DNA of 9,849 nt, taken from Acidobacteriota bacterium. GTDB taxonomy: Bacteria > Acidobacteriota > Vicinamibacteria > Vicinamibacterales > 2-12-FULL-66-21. Each line of letters starts with the position of its first letter. Position 1 is the first letter of the stretch. A program made the translations under genes and the position numbers. The stretch lies in NCBI GenBank assembly GCA_013817065.1, contig JACDDJ010000011.1, forward strand, positions 1 to 9,849. The letters are read 5' to 3'. Positions 1 through 6,540 of this stretch are shown here, in pieces. The notes under the pieces were generated by a model. That model saw only the letters and a list, made by a program, of their open reading frames with translations. It ran no database searches and was not told the DNA's origin.

Positions 1-1
1 C

Positions 2-1135
2 GGCTACTCGACACCCGTCGCGTGGGGAGACCGGATCTTCCTCACGACTGCGATCCCTGCGGGTAAGAAGCCCGCCGCAGCTCCGGCCGCAGAAGCGGGG
101 GGCCGGGGCCCCGGAGGGGGCAGCGGCGTCAACGAGGAACATCGGTTCGAGGTACTGGCCGTCGACCGTGCGACCGGCAAGGTCCTGTGGCAGAAAACGG
201 CGGTGACCGCCGCGCCGCACGAGGGGTATCACCACCTCTATGGCAGCTTCGCGTCGAACGCGCCCGCCACCGATGGCCAGCGAGTCTACGCGTTCTTCGG
301 CTCGCGCGGACTGTTCGTCTACGACCTGAACGGAAAGCTGCTCTGGCAGAAGGACCTCGGCATCAAGATGCAGATGCGGCTCGCGTTCGGCGAGGGGACC
401 GGCGTGGTCGTGGACGCTGGCCGCGTCTACCTGCAGTTCGATCACCAGGGCGAGGGCGCCGTCATCGCGCTGAACGCCGCGGACGGCAAGGAGATCTGGC
501 GGGCGGCGCGGAAGGACAACACCAGTTGGTCGACACCGCTGATCGTTTCGCACGGTGGCGCGAAGCAACTGGTGGTAACCGCCGACACCAAGGTAAAGGC
601 CTACGACGTGAACACCGGCAAGGTGGCCTGGGAAGTGGGCGGCCTCGGCCTCAACCCGATTCCGCAGCCGGTACAGTTCGGCGACACCGTCATTCTGATG
701 AGCGGCTACCGCAATCCCAAGCTCATGGCGGTGCGCCTCGGTTGCACCGGCGACCTCACCGGCACTGATGCAGTCGTGTGGGAAGCAACGCGAGGAACTT
801 CCTATACCGCCTCACCCGCGCTGCACGACGGTCGGCTCTACATCATCGCGGACAACGGCATGCTGAACGTGTTCGATGCCGCGACCGGGACACCGCGCTA
901 CGTCCAGCAGCGCCTGCCCAAGCCGTACAACTTCAAAGCGTCGCCTCTCGCCGTGAAGGACCGCGTCTACCTGGCCACTGAGGAAGGCGACGTCCTTGTC
1001 GTGAAGGCCGGCAATACGTTCGAGGTCCTGTCCACGAACACGTTGACCGATCAGTCGTTCGTCGCGTCCCCGATTGCTGTCGGCAACGATCTCTACCTCC
1101 GCAGCCGCACTCACTTGTTCAAGATTGGCAAGTAG
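2..1135 (+). CDS. PQQ-like beta-propeller repeat protein, 5' partial
   Basis: The frame is open from the first complete codon at position 2 to TAG at 1133-1135, giving 377 residues; the true start and any signal peptide lie upstream of the window. Repeated blades with the signature [V/I]xAxDxxTGKxxW are visible at about residues 51-65 (VLAVDRATGKVLWQK), 105-120 (FVYDLNGKLLWQK), 154-168 (VIALNAADGKEIWRA) and 198-212 (VKAYDVNTGKVAWEV), with a weaker one near LNVFDAATGTPRYV. This is the PQQ-like beta-propeller fold (PQQ_2/BamB type), usually exported. No quinoprotein catalytic domain or haem CxxCH motif is seen in this part, so it is more likely a structural or binding propeller than a dehydrogenase. 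A low-complexity Ala/Gly/Pro insertion occupies residues 20-43. It converges on the hydrolase gene downstream, so it is a separate transcription unit. Its biochemical role is unknown. Confidence 0.88.
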   Translation, partial: GYSTPVAWGDRIFLTTAIPAGKKPAAAPAAEAGGRGPGGGSGVNEEHRFEVLAVDRATGKVLWQKTAVTAAPHEGYHHLYGSFASNAPATDGQRVYAFFGSRGLFVYDLNGKLLWQKDLGIKMQMRLAFGEGTGVVVDAGRVYLQFDHQGEGAVIALNAADGKEIWRAARKDNTSWSTPLIVSHGGAKQLVVTADTKVKAYDVNTGKVAWEVGGLGLNPIPQPVQFGDTVILMSGYRNPKLMAVRLGCTGDLTGTDAVVWEATRGTSYTASPALHDGRLYIIADNGMLNVFDAATGTPRYVQQRLPKPYNFKASPLAVKDRVYLATEEGDVLVVKAGNTFEVLSTNTLTDQSFVASPIAVGNDLYLRSRTHLFKIGK

Positions 1136-1140
1136 GTGCA

Positions 1141-1201
1141 ATTGCCGGATTGCCGGATTGACCATTGGGGATTGGCGATTGCATTGACGATTGGTTAATT
1201 G
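1141..1201. repeat. Iterated ATTG short-word repeat between convergent genes
   Basis: Nine ATTG words start at 1141, 1149, 1157, 1164, 1171, 1178, 1183, 1190 and 1198, at steps of 8, 8, 7, 7, 7, 5, 7 and 8 bp. Most are preceded by G or C, giving degenerate GATTGNN units; the first two units (ATTGCCGG) are identical. The tract is more AT-rich than the flanking genes and lies just after the propeller gene's stop codon. It looks like a slippage-prone intergenic array and not coding DNA. No clear rho-independent hairpin with a T-run was found, so a terminator role is not supported. Confidence 0.7.
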
Positions 1202-1243
1202 ACTGGACGGCGTGACACCGATCGTTGAATGCCTTGGCGAACT

Positions 1244-1281
1244 TGGCGGTGAGGTGTTTAGACAGCCCTCTGGCGGTGAGG
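1244..1281. repeat. 11-bp direct repeat TGGCGGTGAGG, two copies
   Basis: TGGCGGTGAGG occurs at 1244-1254 and again, exactly, at 1271-1281, a 27-bp period. The bases just before the first copy (CTTGGCGAACTTGGCGG) iterate the same word family. It lies in the non-coding gap between convergent genes, close to the hydrolase stop codon. The rest of the gap (1204-1296) shows no gene. Confidence 0.5.
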
Positions 1282-1296
1282 CGTCCGAAGATCTTT

Positions 1297-2184
1297 CTAG
1301 CGTGACGACTCCTCTTTCGCCACCAACGCTTCAAACGCCTTCTTCTTCTCGGCCAGTAACGCGCGGTAGCCCTCCGGGTCAACGAACGCCGCTGCGGGGC
1401 TCTCAGGATTCATCTTGGCGCGCTTCGCCTTCAAGTTGAAGAAGCTCGCGTGCCCCGAGACGAAGATGTCCGGCTGTAGCGACTCGAGGACGCGAAACGT
1501 CTTCTGGAAATCCTCGAGGATCGTTGGATACGAGGGGTTCGTGACCAAGCGCGTCCCGGGATTGACGGTGGTGCTGGCGGCGAACACGACCTTGTAGTCG
1601 CGTCCGCCCTCGTTGACGGTCATCTCGTAGGTCGTCGAACCGGGCGTGTGACCGGGGGTGTGCCTCGCGGTGATCCGCGCGCCGCCGATAGTGACGATGT
1701 CGCCGTCTTTGAGGACGCGGTCGACGGCGACGCGAGGGAAGGCGTTCTCCGGCGCACCGCCAAAGAGGTAGTCCGACTTCCCGCCGTCGCGCAGCAGCTT
1801 GTCGTCGCCGATCATCGCCTGCACCGTCGCGCCACTCAACTTCTTGAAATGCGCGTGCGTGCCGACATGGTCGAAGTGCGCCTGCGTTGTCAGCAGGATC
1901 CGGATGTCCTCCGGCTTGAAGCCGAGGTCACGGATGGATTTCTCGATCACCGCCGCGGCACCCGGTATCCCGCCGTCGATCAGGATGTGCCCCTGAGGTG
2001 AGGACACCAGGAACGCGGCGAGCTCCTGCGTCCCCACGTAATAGATCGGCCCGGCGAGACGGAAGGGCGCCTCGTACTTATCCCAGCTCGAGGTGTCGAG
2101 TCGCGGCGGAGCGGCTCCCGCCTGGGGAGCCTGGACGGCGGTAAAGGACGCGAGCGCAACGAGGACGGCGATAAATGTGACCAC
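1297..2184 (-). CDS. Secreted subclass-B3-like metallo-beta-lactamase-fold hydrolase with GOB-type Gln
   Basis: A 295-residue protein. The start is GTG at 2184: GGGAGGA (2191-2197) lies 6 nt upstream, and an in-frame TAG five bases upstream of the GTG rules out a longer form. Residues 4-25 form a hydrophobic, Ala-rich signal-peptide-like segment with no basic residue before it. The metallo-beta-lactamase fold follows, with metal ligands in order: LLTTQAHFDHVG (Q101, H103, D105, H106), RHTPGHTPGST (H179) and FVSGHASFF (H245). This is the subclass B3 pattern except that the first ligand, His116 in standard numbering, is Gln, as in GOB-type enzymes. B3 enzymes are periplasmic dizinc beta-lactamases, but many relatives are uncharacterised hydrolases, so antibiotic hydrolysis is an inference. 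It lies 35 nt after the permease stop on the same strand, probably as the last gene of that operon. Ends at TAG (1297-1299). Confidence 0.9.
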   Translation of the reverse strand: MVTFIAVLVALASFTAVQAPQAGAAPPRLDTSSWDKYEAPFRLAGPIYYVGTQELAAFLVSSPQGHILIDGGIPGAAAVIEKSIRDLGFKPEDIRILLTTQAHFDHVGTHAHFKKLSGATVQAMIGDDKLLRDGGKSDYLFGGAPENAFPRVAVDRVLKDGDIVTIGGARITARHTPGHTPGSTTYEMTVNEGGRDYKVVFAASTTVNPGTRLVTNPSYPTILEDFQKTFRVLESLQPDIFVSGHASFFNLKAKRAKMNPESPAAAFVDPEGYRALLAEKKKAFEALVAKEESSR

Positions 2185-2219
2185 GCCCTATCCTCCCACA
2201 GGTCGTTGGATCCGAGTGG

Positions 2220-4625
2220 TCACTCACCCCGTAATGCAGCGGACGGGTCGATCGCTACCGTGCGCTGAGCCGGAATCCACGACGCGATCGCCGCGACAGC
2301 CAGCAGCATCACCGGGACAATCGCAAATACCACGGCGTCGATGCGGCCACCGGGGGCCAACTCGGTGGCAACGAGAAAGGCGATGCTCCAGCCGAGCAGT
2401 CCCCCGACCAGCGCGATCGACAGGCTCTCACCGACAAACTGCCGGACGACTCGTCTGCTGGTGGCACCCAGCGCGACGCGAACGCCGACCTCTCGCGTTC
2501 GAAGCGATACCGAGTAGGCAACGACCGCATAGATACCGATTGCCGCGAGGACGAGCAGCAGCGGGCCGAGGACGGAGAACATCCTGGCCGGGATCGTCCG
2601 GAAGATGAGGTTGGTATCCACGTGTTCCGTCATGGACCGCAGGTTGAACACGGGGAGATCGGCGTCGAGCTCACGCATGACCCGGCGGACGTCGGCCGCT
2701 CCCGTCGCTTCGCTGCCGGAACGGAAGCGCACGTGGATCTCTCCGCGCGGCTGCGGGCTGTCCTTGTAAGAAAAGTAGATCGCCGGTGTCGGTGGCTCGC
2801 CGAACGCGTTGTACAGAGAGTTGCGGACGACCCCGATGATCGTGAAGGGACCGCCGCGGGCCCGGATCTGCCGGCCGATTGGCTCGCCGCTGGAAACATA
2901 CCGTCGCACGAACTCTTCGTTGACGATCGCCTGCCGGGGCGTCGTCGTGTCGGTCAGAATCGCGAACTCGCGTCCCGCGAGTTGGTCGATGCCCATCACC
3001 GCGAAGTAACCGGGCGTGACGATGTTGGTGAGCGCCTCGTCGAAGCCGCCGTCAGCCCGGGAATGCCCGTCGACGGTGAAGCCCCGGGACGGCAGGCCAT
3101 GGATATCGAGCGGCACCGAGGATGCGATCGCAACGGATTCGACTGACGGCAGGCCGCTGAGCGCGTCGAGCGTGCGCGTCGCGAGCGCGCGGCTGACCGC
3201 CGCGTCAGAGCTGCGGCCCGCGAGGTCATAGGCCGCCAGCAACACACCCTCGCGCTGAAAGCCGGGGTCGGTGTCGCGCGTCTCGCTGACGCTGCGGAAG
3301 AAGAGCCCGGCAACGAGCAGGACGATCATTGCGAGCGCCACCTGCGCACCCATCAGCGCATGCCGCAGCCGACTCCGGCCGGCCGAGGCGACGCCGGCTC
3401 GAAACGCCTGCTGTGGGTCAACGCGCGACAGCTGCATCGCGGGAGCGGCTCCGGCGAGCAGTCCGCATGCGACTCCCAGCGCCATGGCGAACGCGAGCCC
3501 GACACCATCGATGCTGGTCTGGAATCGAATCGGGAGTCCGGTGAGCGGAAGAACGAGCAGCCCCTGTGTGCCCCATATGGCGAAGGCCGCGCCGAGCGCC
3601 GCTCCCAGTACCGCCAGCACGACGTTCTCCGTGAGGAGCAGCGACGCCACTCGCCAGGGGCGTGCCCCGAGCGCGAGGCGGATCCCCATCTCCTTCTGGC
3701 GCGCGCTGGCTCGCGCCAGCATCAGGTTCGCGACATTGCCGCACACCGCGAGGAGCAGGAGCAGCATGATCGCCTGCAGGACCGCCAGCGCGGTGTTGAG
3801 CATCCGCTGAGGCCCCCGCGGCGAGTCCGTGAAGCGGAGCACTTCGCCAGTGACCTTCGCGTTCGTGGCCGGGTAGGCGCCGGCGAGCTGGCGCATCACC
3901 ATCGTGACTTCCTCCTGTGCCTGCCGACGGGAGGCGGACCCCTTCAGCTGTCCTATTACCTGGTATCCGCGCACGCCGCGGTTCTCGATCTCGGTGGATC
4001 CGGCCGCTACGATCGGCGCGAGCGTGGCCGGGAGCCACGCATCGAACTGCAGGCCGACGGTGGTGCCCTGGAACTCGTCTCGCGTCACACCGATCACGGT
4101 CAGCTCCCGCCCATTGATCCGAACGGTCCGGCCGATCACGTCCGGCGCAGCTCGGAAATGCGATTTCCACAAGCGATGTGAAATCACCGCCACGGGGGCG
4201 CCGCCGGCATGCAGGACTTCGGCAGGTGCGAAGAACCTCCCGAGCGCCGGGCGAATACCGAGCGCAGAGAAGTAGTTGTCGGAGACCAGCAGACCAAACA
4301 GTCGCTCCACCGATCCAGCGGGGCCGACGTAGAGCGGCGCCATGCGCGCCGCCACCAGCCCGTCGAAGGATTGCAATGTGGCGCGCAGGTCCTTGAACTC
4401 CGGCCACGACGCACCGGCATAGAGACCGGCCTCGGTCTTCGGTTCGATCAGCAGGAGTTGACGGCCGTCCTCAACGCCGGGAACAGGGTTCAGGATCCGC
4501 GCCTGGATCCACGAGAACACAACCGTGTTCACCCCGATGCCGATCGCCAGTGAGACCACCACCACGGTGGACACCACTGGCATCCGGAGGATCGAACGAC
4601 ACGCGTGGCGGAGGTCAGCGAGCAT
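2220..4625 (-). CDS. Orphan MacB/FtsX-type ABC transporter permease
   Basis: With the ATG at 4625 the protein has 801 residues and begins MLADLRHACRSILRMP, a typical beginning for this family. A GTG at 4655 would add ten residues but would overlap the miniprotein gene; the ATG lies 2 nt after that gene's TGA, fitting coupled translation, and has no clear Shine-Dalgarno. Architecture: TM1 about 18-41, a MacB_PCD-like periplasmic domain about 45-270, an FtsX domain with TMs near 277-300, 328-356 and 374-395 (GNVANLMLARASARQKEMGIRLALGA), TM5 about 425-444, a second periplasmic domain, and a C-terminal FtsX domain with TMs near 682-705, 733-755 and 765-783, ending VAIDPSAALRGE. This duplicated layout is that of the acidobacterial orphan permeases, although the N-terminal YPxxF extension is absent. 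MacB relatives drive export or mechanotransmission in the cell envelope; no ATPase gene is visible, so substrate and energy source are unknown. It sits between the miniprotein and the hydrolase. Confidence 0.9.
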   Translation of the reverse strand: MLADLRHACRSILRMPVVSTVVVVSLAIGIGVNTVVFSWIQARILNPVPGVEDGRQLLLIEPKTEAGLYAGASWPEFKDLRATLQSFDGLVAARMAPLYVGPAGSVERLFGLLVSDNYFSALGIRPALGRFFAPAEVLHAGGAPVAVISHRLWKSHFRAAPDVIGRTVRINGRELTVIGVTRDEFQGTTVGLQFDAWLPATLAPIVAAGSTEIENRGVRGYQVIGQLKGSASRRQAQEEVTMVMRQLAGAYPATNAKVTGEVLRFTDSPRGPQRMLNTALAVLQAIMLLLLLAVCGNVANLMLARASARQKEMGIRLALGARPWRVASLLLTENVVLAVLGAALGAAFAIWGTQGLLVLPLTGLPIRFQTSIDGVGLAFAMALGVACGLLAGAAPAMQLSRVDPQQAFRAGVASAGRSRLRHALMGAQVALAMIVLLVAGLFFRSVSETRDTDPGFQREGVLLAAYDLAGRSSDAAVSRALATRTLDALSGLPSVESVAIASSVPLDIHGLPSRGFTVDGHSRADGGFDEALTNIVTPGYFAVMGIDQLAGREFAILTDTTTPRQAIVNEEFVRRYVSSGEPIGRQIRARGGPFTIIGVVRNSLYNAFGEPPTPAIYFSYKDSPQPRGEIHVRFRSGSEATGAADVRRVMRELDADLPVFNLRSMTEHVDTNLIFRTIPARMFSVLGPLLLVLAAIGIYAVVAYSVSLRTREVGVRVALGATSRRVVRQFVGESLSIALVGGLLGWSIAFLVATELAPGGRIDAVVFAIVPVMLLAVAAIASWIPAQRTVAIDPSAALRGE

Positions 4626-4627
4626 GC

Positions 4628-4750
4628 TCAACGACCATGTAGTGCGGCGAACCACCGGGCGAAGCCGCCGCCTTCGCCACGGGTCGACACCGCGGTGAGG
4701 ATCAGCAGGACCGCGATGGCGACCAGCACCAGGGCTGTCTGTTTCTTCAT
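4628..4750 (-). CDS. 40-residue single-TM miniprotein, first gene of the divergent operon
   Basis: ATG at 4748-4750 and TGA at 4628-4630 encode 40 residues. The order is a basic start (MKKQ), a hydrophobic helix at about residues 5-21 (TALVLVAIAVLLILTAV), a short polar Gly-rich stretch (STRGEGGG), and a C-terminal amphipathic-looking segment (FARWFAALHGR). This suits a single-span inner-membrane peptide or an uncleaved signal anchor with its tail outside; there is no Cys lipobox. There is no Shine-Dalgarno, but a -10-like hexamer ends exactly 7 nt before the ATG, as expected of a leaderless mRNA. The stop is followed by GC and then the permease ATG, so translation is probably coupled. I do not recognise a family. 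By position it could be a small partner of the permease or a feedback peptide on the kinase, as MgrB is for PhoQ, but there is no sequence resemblance to MgrB beyond the MKK-plus-helix layout. Confidence 0.6.
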   Translation of the reverse strand: MKKQTALVLVAIAVLLILTAVSTRGEGGGFARWFAALHGR

Positions 4751-4757
4751 GAGCGCG

Positions 4758-4763
4758 AGACTA
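4758..4763 (-). promoter_or_regulatory. Predicted -10 of the miniprotein-permease-hydrolase operon
   Basis: Read on the minus strand, 4763-4758 is TAGTCT (TAnnnT). It lies 12 nt after the minus-strand arm of the PhoP-like box and 7 nt before the miniprotein ATG at 4750. No -35 hexamer is evident, as expected of an activator-dependent promoter. The spacing would put the transcription start on or next to the start codon. The hexamer itself is weak; the support comes from the mirrored geometry. Confidence 0.45.
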
Positions 4764-4774
4764 CACGCCGGTGT

Positions 4775-4813
4775 CTGAACGCGCGGTGAACGATCCGTTC
4801 AGGTGCCGTTCAG
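4775..4813. promoter_or_regulatory. Symmetric four-half-site PhoP-like operator
   Basis: TGAACG at 4776-4781 and 4787-4792, and CGTTCA at 4796-4801 and 4807-4812. Each arm is a direct repeat with an 11-bp pitch, one helical turn, the usual geometry for OmpR/PhoB-family dimers. The two arms form an exact dyad centred on 4794. The core GTTCA-N5-GTTCA differs by one base per half-site from the enterobacterial PhoP box GTTTA-N5-GTTTA. It sits between a PhoP-like regulator gene and a divergent operon, so autoregulation with co-control of both directions is the simplest reading. Confidence 0.7.
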
Positions 4814-4825
4814 GTTGTGATGCGC

Positions 4826-4831
4826 TATAAA
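4826..4831 (+). promoter_or_regulatory. Predicted -10 of the two-component operon
   Basis: TATAAA matches the TATAAT consensus at five of six positions and stands out in GC-rich DNA. It begins 13 nt after the last CGTTCA half-site and ends 7 nt before the GTG start codon at 4839. There is no recognisable -35; the PhoP-like box occupies that place. Transcription would begin at or next to the start codon, giving a leaderless mRNA, which agrees with the lack of a Shine-Dalgarno. Confidence 0.6.
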
Positions 4832-4838
4832 CGCATGC

Positions 4839-5501
4839 GTGAGAGTGCTCGTTGCCGAGGATCAGCCGCAGCTGCTGTCGCAGCTGTCAGCAGCGCTTAC
4901 CGACGCCGGCTACGTCGTGGATGGCGCCGCCGACGGTGAAGCGGCCGACTTCTATGCCGGGACGAACGAGTACGACGCCGTCATCCTCGACCTCGGTCTG
5001 CCGCGTATCGACGGACTCACGCTGCTGCGCAAGTGGCGCGAGGCGGGGCAGGCGGTGCCCGTCCTGGTCCTGACCGCTCGCGGCAGCTGGCACGAGAAGG
5101 TCCTGGGGATCGACAGCGGCGCGGACGACTATGTCGCCAAGCCGTTCCGCATCGAGGAGGTGCTCGCCCGTCTTCGCGCGCTGATCCGCCGCGCCAGCGG
5201 CCAGGTCACGCCGCAGCTCCGGTGCGGTGCGGTGTGTCTCGATCCTCGCCTGGCGAAGGTCACACTGGACGGGACGCCGGTCAAGCTCACCAGCCACGAG
5301 TTCCGCGTCCTCTCCTACTTGATGCATCACCGCGATCGTGTAGTGTCACAGGCAGAGCTGACCGAACACATCTACGCGCAGGACTTCGATCGCGACTCCA
5401 ACACCGTCGAAGTGTTCATTGCGCGTTTGCGCCGAAAGCTCGGGGCTGCACTGATCGAAACCGTCCGCGGCATCGGCTACCGCATGGCGACGGGAGCGTA
5501 G
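4839..5501 (+). CDS. PhoP-like OmpR-family response regulator
   Basis: A 220-residue protein: receiver domain about 1-117 and winged-helix DNA-binding domain about 125-218. Acidic pocket E7/D8, phosphoacceptor D51 in VILDLGLP, T79 in VLTARGSW, and K101 in AKPF are all present. Several stretches are close to enterobacterial PhoP: MRVLVAED at the start, GEAADFY, DLGLPRIDGLTLLRKWR, VLVLTARGSW, GADDYVAKPFRIEEVLAR, and TVRGIGY near the end. The C-terminal helix EVFIARLRRKL is the usual OmpR-type recognition-helix context. The GTG start is fixed by this similarity, although no Shine-Dalgarno precedes it; a leaderless transcript is likely. It should be phosphorylated by the kinase encoded 2 nt downstream and should bind the repeat array just upstream. 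The family is certain; orthology to PhoP (rather than another OmpR member) is likely but not proved. Confidence 0.95.
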   Translation: MRVLVAEDQPQLLSQLSAALTDAGYVVDGAADGEAADFYAGTNEYDAVILDLGLPRIDGLTLLRKWREAGQAVPVLVLTARGSWHEKVLGIDSGADDYVAKPFRIEEVLARLRALIRRASGQVTPQLRCGAVCLDPRLAKVTLDGTPVKLTSHEFRVLSYLMHHRDRVVSQAELTEHIYAQDFDRDSNTVEVFIARLRRKLGAALIETVRGIGYRMATGA

Positions 5502-5503
5502 CG

Positions 5504-6502
5504 GTGCGATCACTACGCGCGCGGATCCTCTGGGGCGCCGCCCTCTGGACGATCGGGCTCTGCATCGGGACCCTGCTTGTCGCGACCGCGGTGATGATCC
5601 AGTACCGGCAGGTCGCGGTCGTCCTGCACGGCGCGGCGGACTCGCATGCCTTTCTCGGCATCGGCCTGGTGCTGGCGTTTCTGTTCGCCGGATTCGTCCA
5701 GATGCGCAAGGGGCTGTCGTCGTTCCGTGACTTGCGTGGACGTCTCGCCCGCGTGCACGCCGGCCAGGATGCCCGCGTCCAGGGGCGTTACGCCTCCGAA
5801 GTGCAGCCGCTCGTCGACGATCTGAACGCGCTGCTCGAACATCGCGATCAGGTCGTCCGCCGCGCGCTCGCCAAAGCCGGCGACCTCGCGCATGGCTTGA
5901 AAACACCGCTCGCGGTGCTCACGCACGAGGCCGACCGCGTGCGCACCGCCGGGCAAAGGGATCTTGCCGACGCGCTCCTCGTCCAGGTCCAGGGGATGCA
6001 GCGGCAGATCGACTACCACCTCGCGCAGGCTCGTGCCGCGGCGTCCGGCGCCACGCCCGGAGCCACCGCCTCCGTCCGTGAGTGCGCCGAAGCGCTGGCG
6101 CGCACGCTCCAGCGACTGCACGCGACGCGCGGCCTCACGATCCACGTCGACGTCGACCCCGCACACGCGGTGCGGGTCCAGCGGCAGGATCTCGACGAGA
6201 TGCTCGGCAACCTTCTGGACAACGCGTGCAAGTGGACCCGCGGATCGGTGTCAATCGCCTCGTCCCTCACCGATAAGGGCGTGGCGATTACGGTGGATGA
6301 CGACGGTGCCGGCGTGCCGCTCGCGCAGCGAGAGCGTGTGCTGCAGCGGGGCGTCAAGGCGGACGAAGCGGCGCCTGGCTCCGGCCTTGGCCTCGCCATC
6401 GTTCGCGACTTAGCCGAGCTCTACCGAGGCTCACTGTCGCTCGAGGACTCTGTCGGCGGCGGACTTCGTGCGCGCCTGGTACTGCCTTCGGCCGCTGAGT
6501 AG
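5504..6502 (+). CDS. PhoQ-like sensor histidine kinase with a minimal sensor loop
   Basis: GTG at 5504, preceded by GGGAG (5492-5496), gives 332 residues; translation upstream of it in this frame only shadows the regulator gene. TM1 is about 12-31 and TM2 about 50-67, leaving a periplasmic loop of only some 18 residues. A short HAMP-like linker leads to RYASEVQPLVDDLNALLEHR and the H-box DLAHGLKTPLAVL with phosphoacceptor H130, very like PhoQ (LTHSLKTPLAVL). The N-box is LGNLLDNACKW (N236, N240), G1 is VDDDGAG (D267) and G2 is GSGLGLAIV (292-300), so the catalytic domain is complete. Enterobacterial PhoQ is near 486 residues because of a large periplasmic sensor; that domain is absent here. 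It therefore probably senses within the membrane or through a partner protein. It is cotranscribed with the regulator, 2 nt after its stop. Confidence 0.93.
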   Translation: MRSLRARILWGAALWTIGLCIGTLLVATAVMIQYRQVAVVLHGAADSHAFLGIGLVLAFLFAGFVQMRKGLSSFRDLRGRLARVHAGQDARVQGRYASEVQPLVDDLNALLEHRDQVVRRALAKAGDLAHGLKTPLAVLTHEADRVRTAGQRDLADALLVQVQGMQRQIDYHLAQARAAASGATPGATASVRECAEALARTLQRLHATRGLTIHVDVDPAHAVRVQRQDLDEMLGNLLDNACKWTRGSVSIASSLTDKGVAITVDDDGAGVPLAQRERVLQRGVKADEAAPGSGLGLAIVRDLAELYRGSLSLEDSVGGGLRARLVLPSAAE

Positions 6503-6540
6503 AAGCGCCGCGCCCAAACTCCCGGCCTGTCAAAGGCGCA

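Noticed and set aside
3360..4181. Long plus-strand open frame (273 codons) opposite the minus-strand permease
   Set aside because: It is a shadow of the GC-rich permease gene: composition is Arg/Glu/Gln-rich with no recognisable domain, while the opposite strand encodes a complete FtsX/MacB permease.
3418..4407. Second minus-strand frame of 329 codons inside the permease
   Set aside because: Low-complexity Arg/Ala-rich translation with no domain, fully contained in the permease gene in another frame.
4626..4655. GTG 4655 as start of the minus-strand permease
   Set aside because: It would overlap the miniprotein gene by 28 nt and add ten residues ahead of the family-typical MLADLRHA; the ATG at 4625, 2 nt after the upstream stop, fits better.
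5033..5503. N-terminal extension of the histidine kinase back into the regulator gene
   Set aside because: Translation of this stretch is an out-of-frame copy of the regulator. GTG 5504 has a GGGAG site and begins a normal short cytoplasmic start followed by TM1.
6527..6539. Possible hairpin GCCT-GTCAA-AGGC after the kinase gene as terminator
   Set aside because: Only a 4-bp stem and no T-run follows, so it cannot be supported as a rho-independent terminator.
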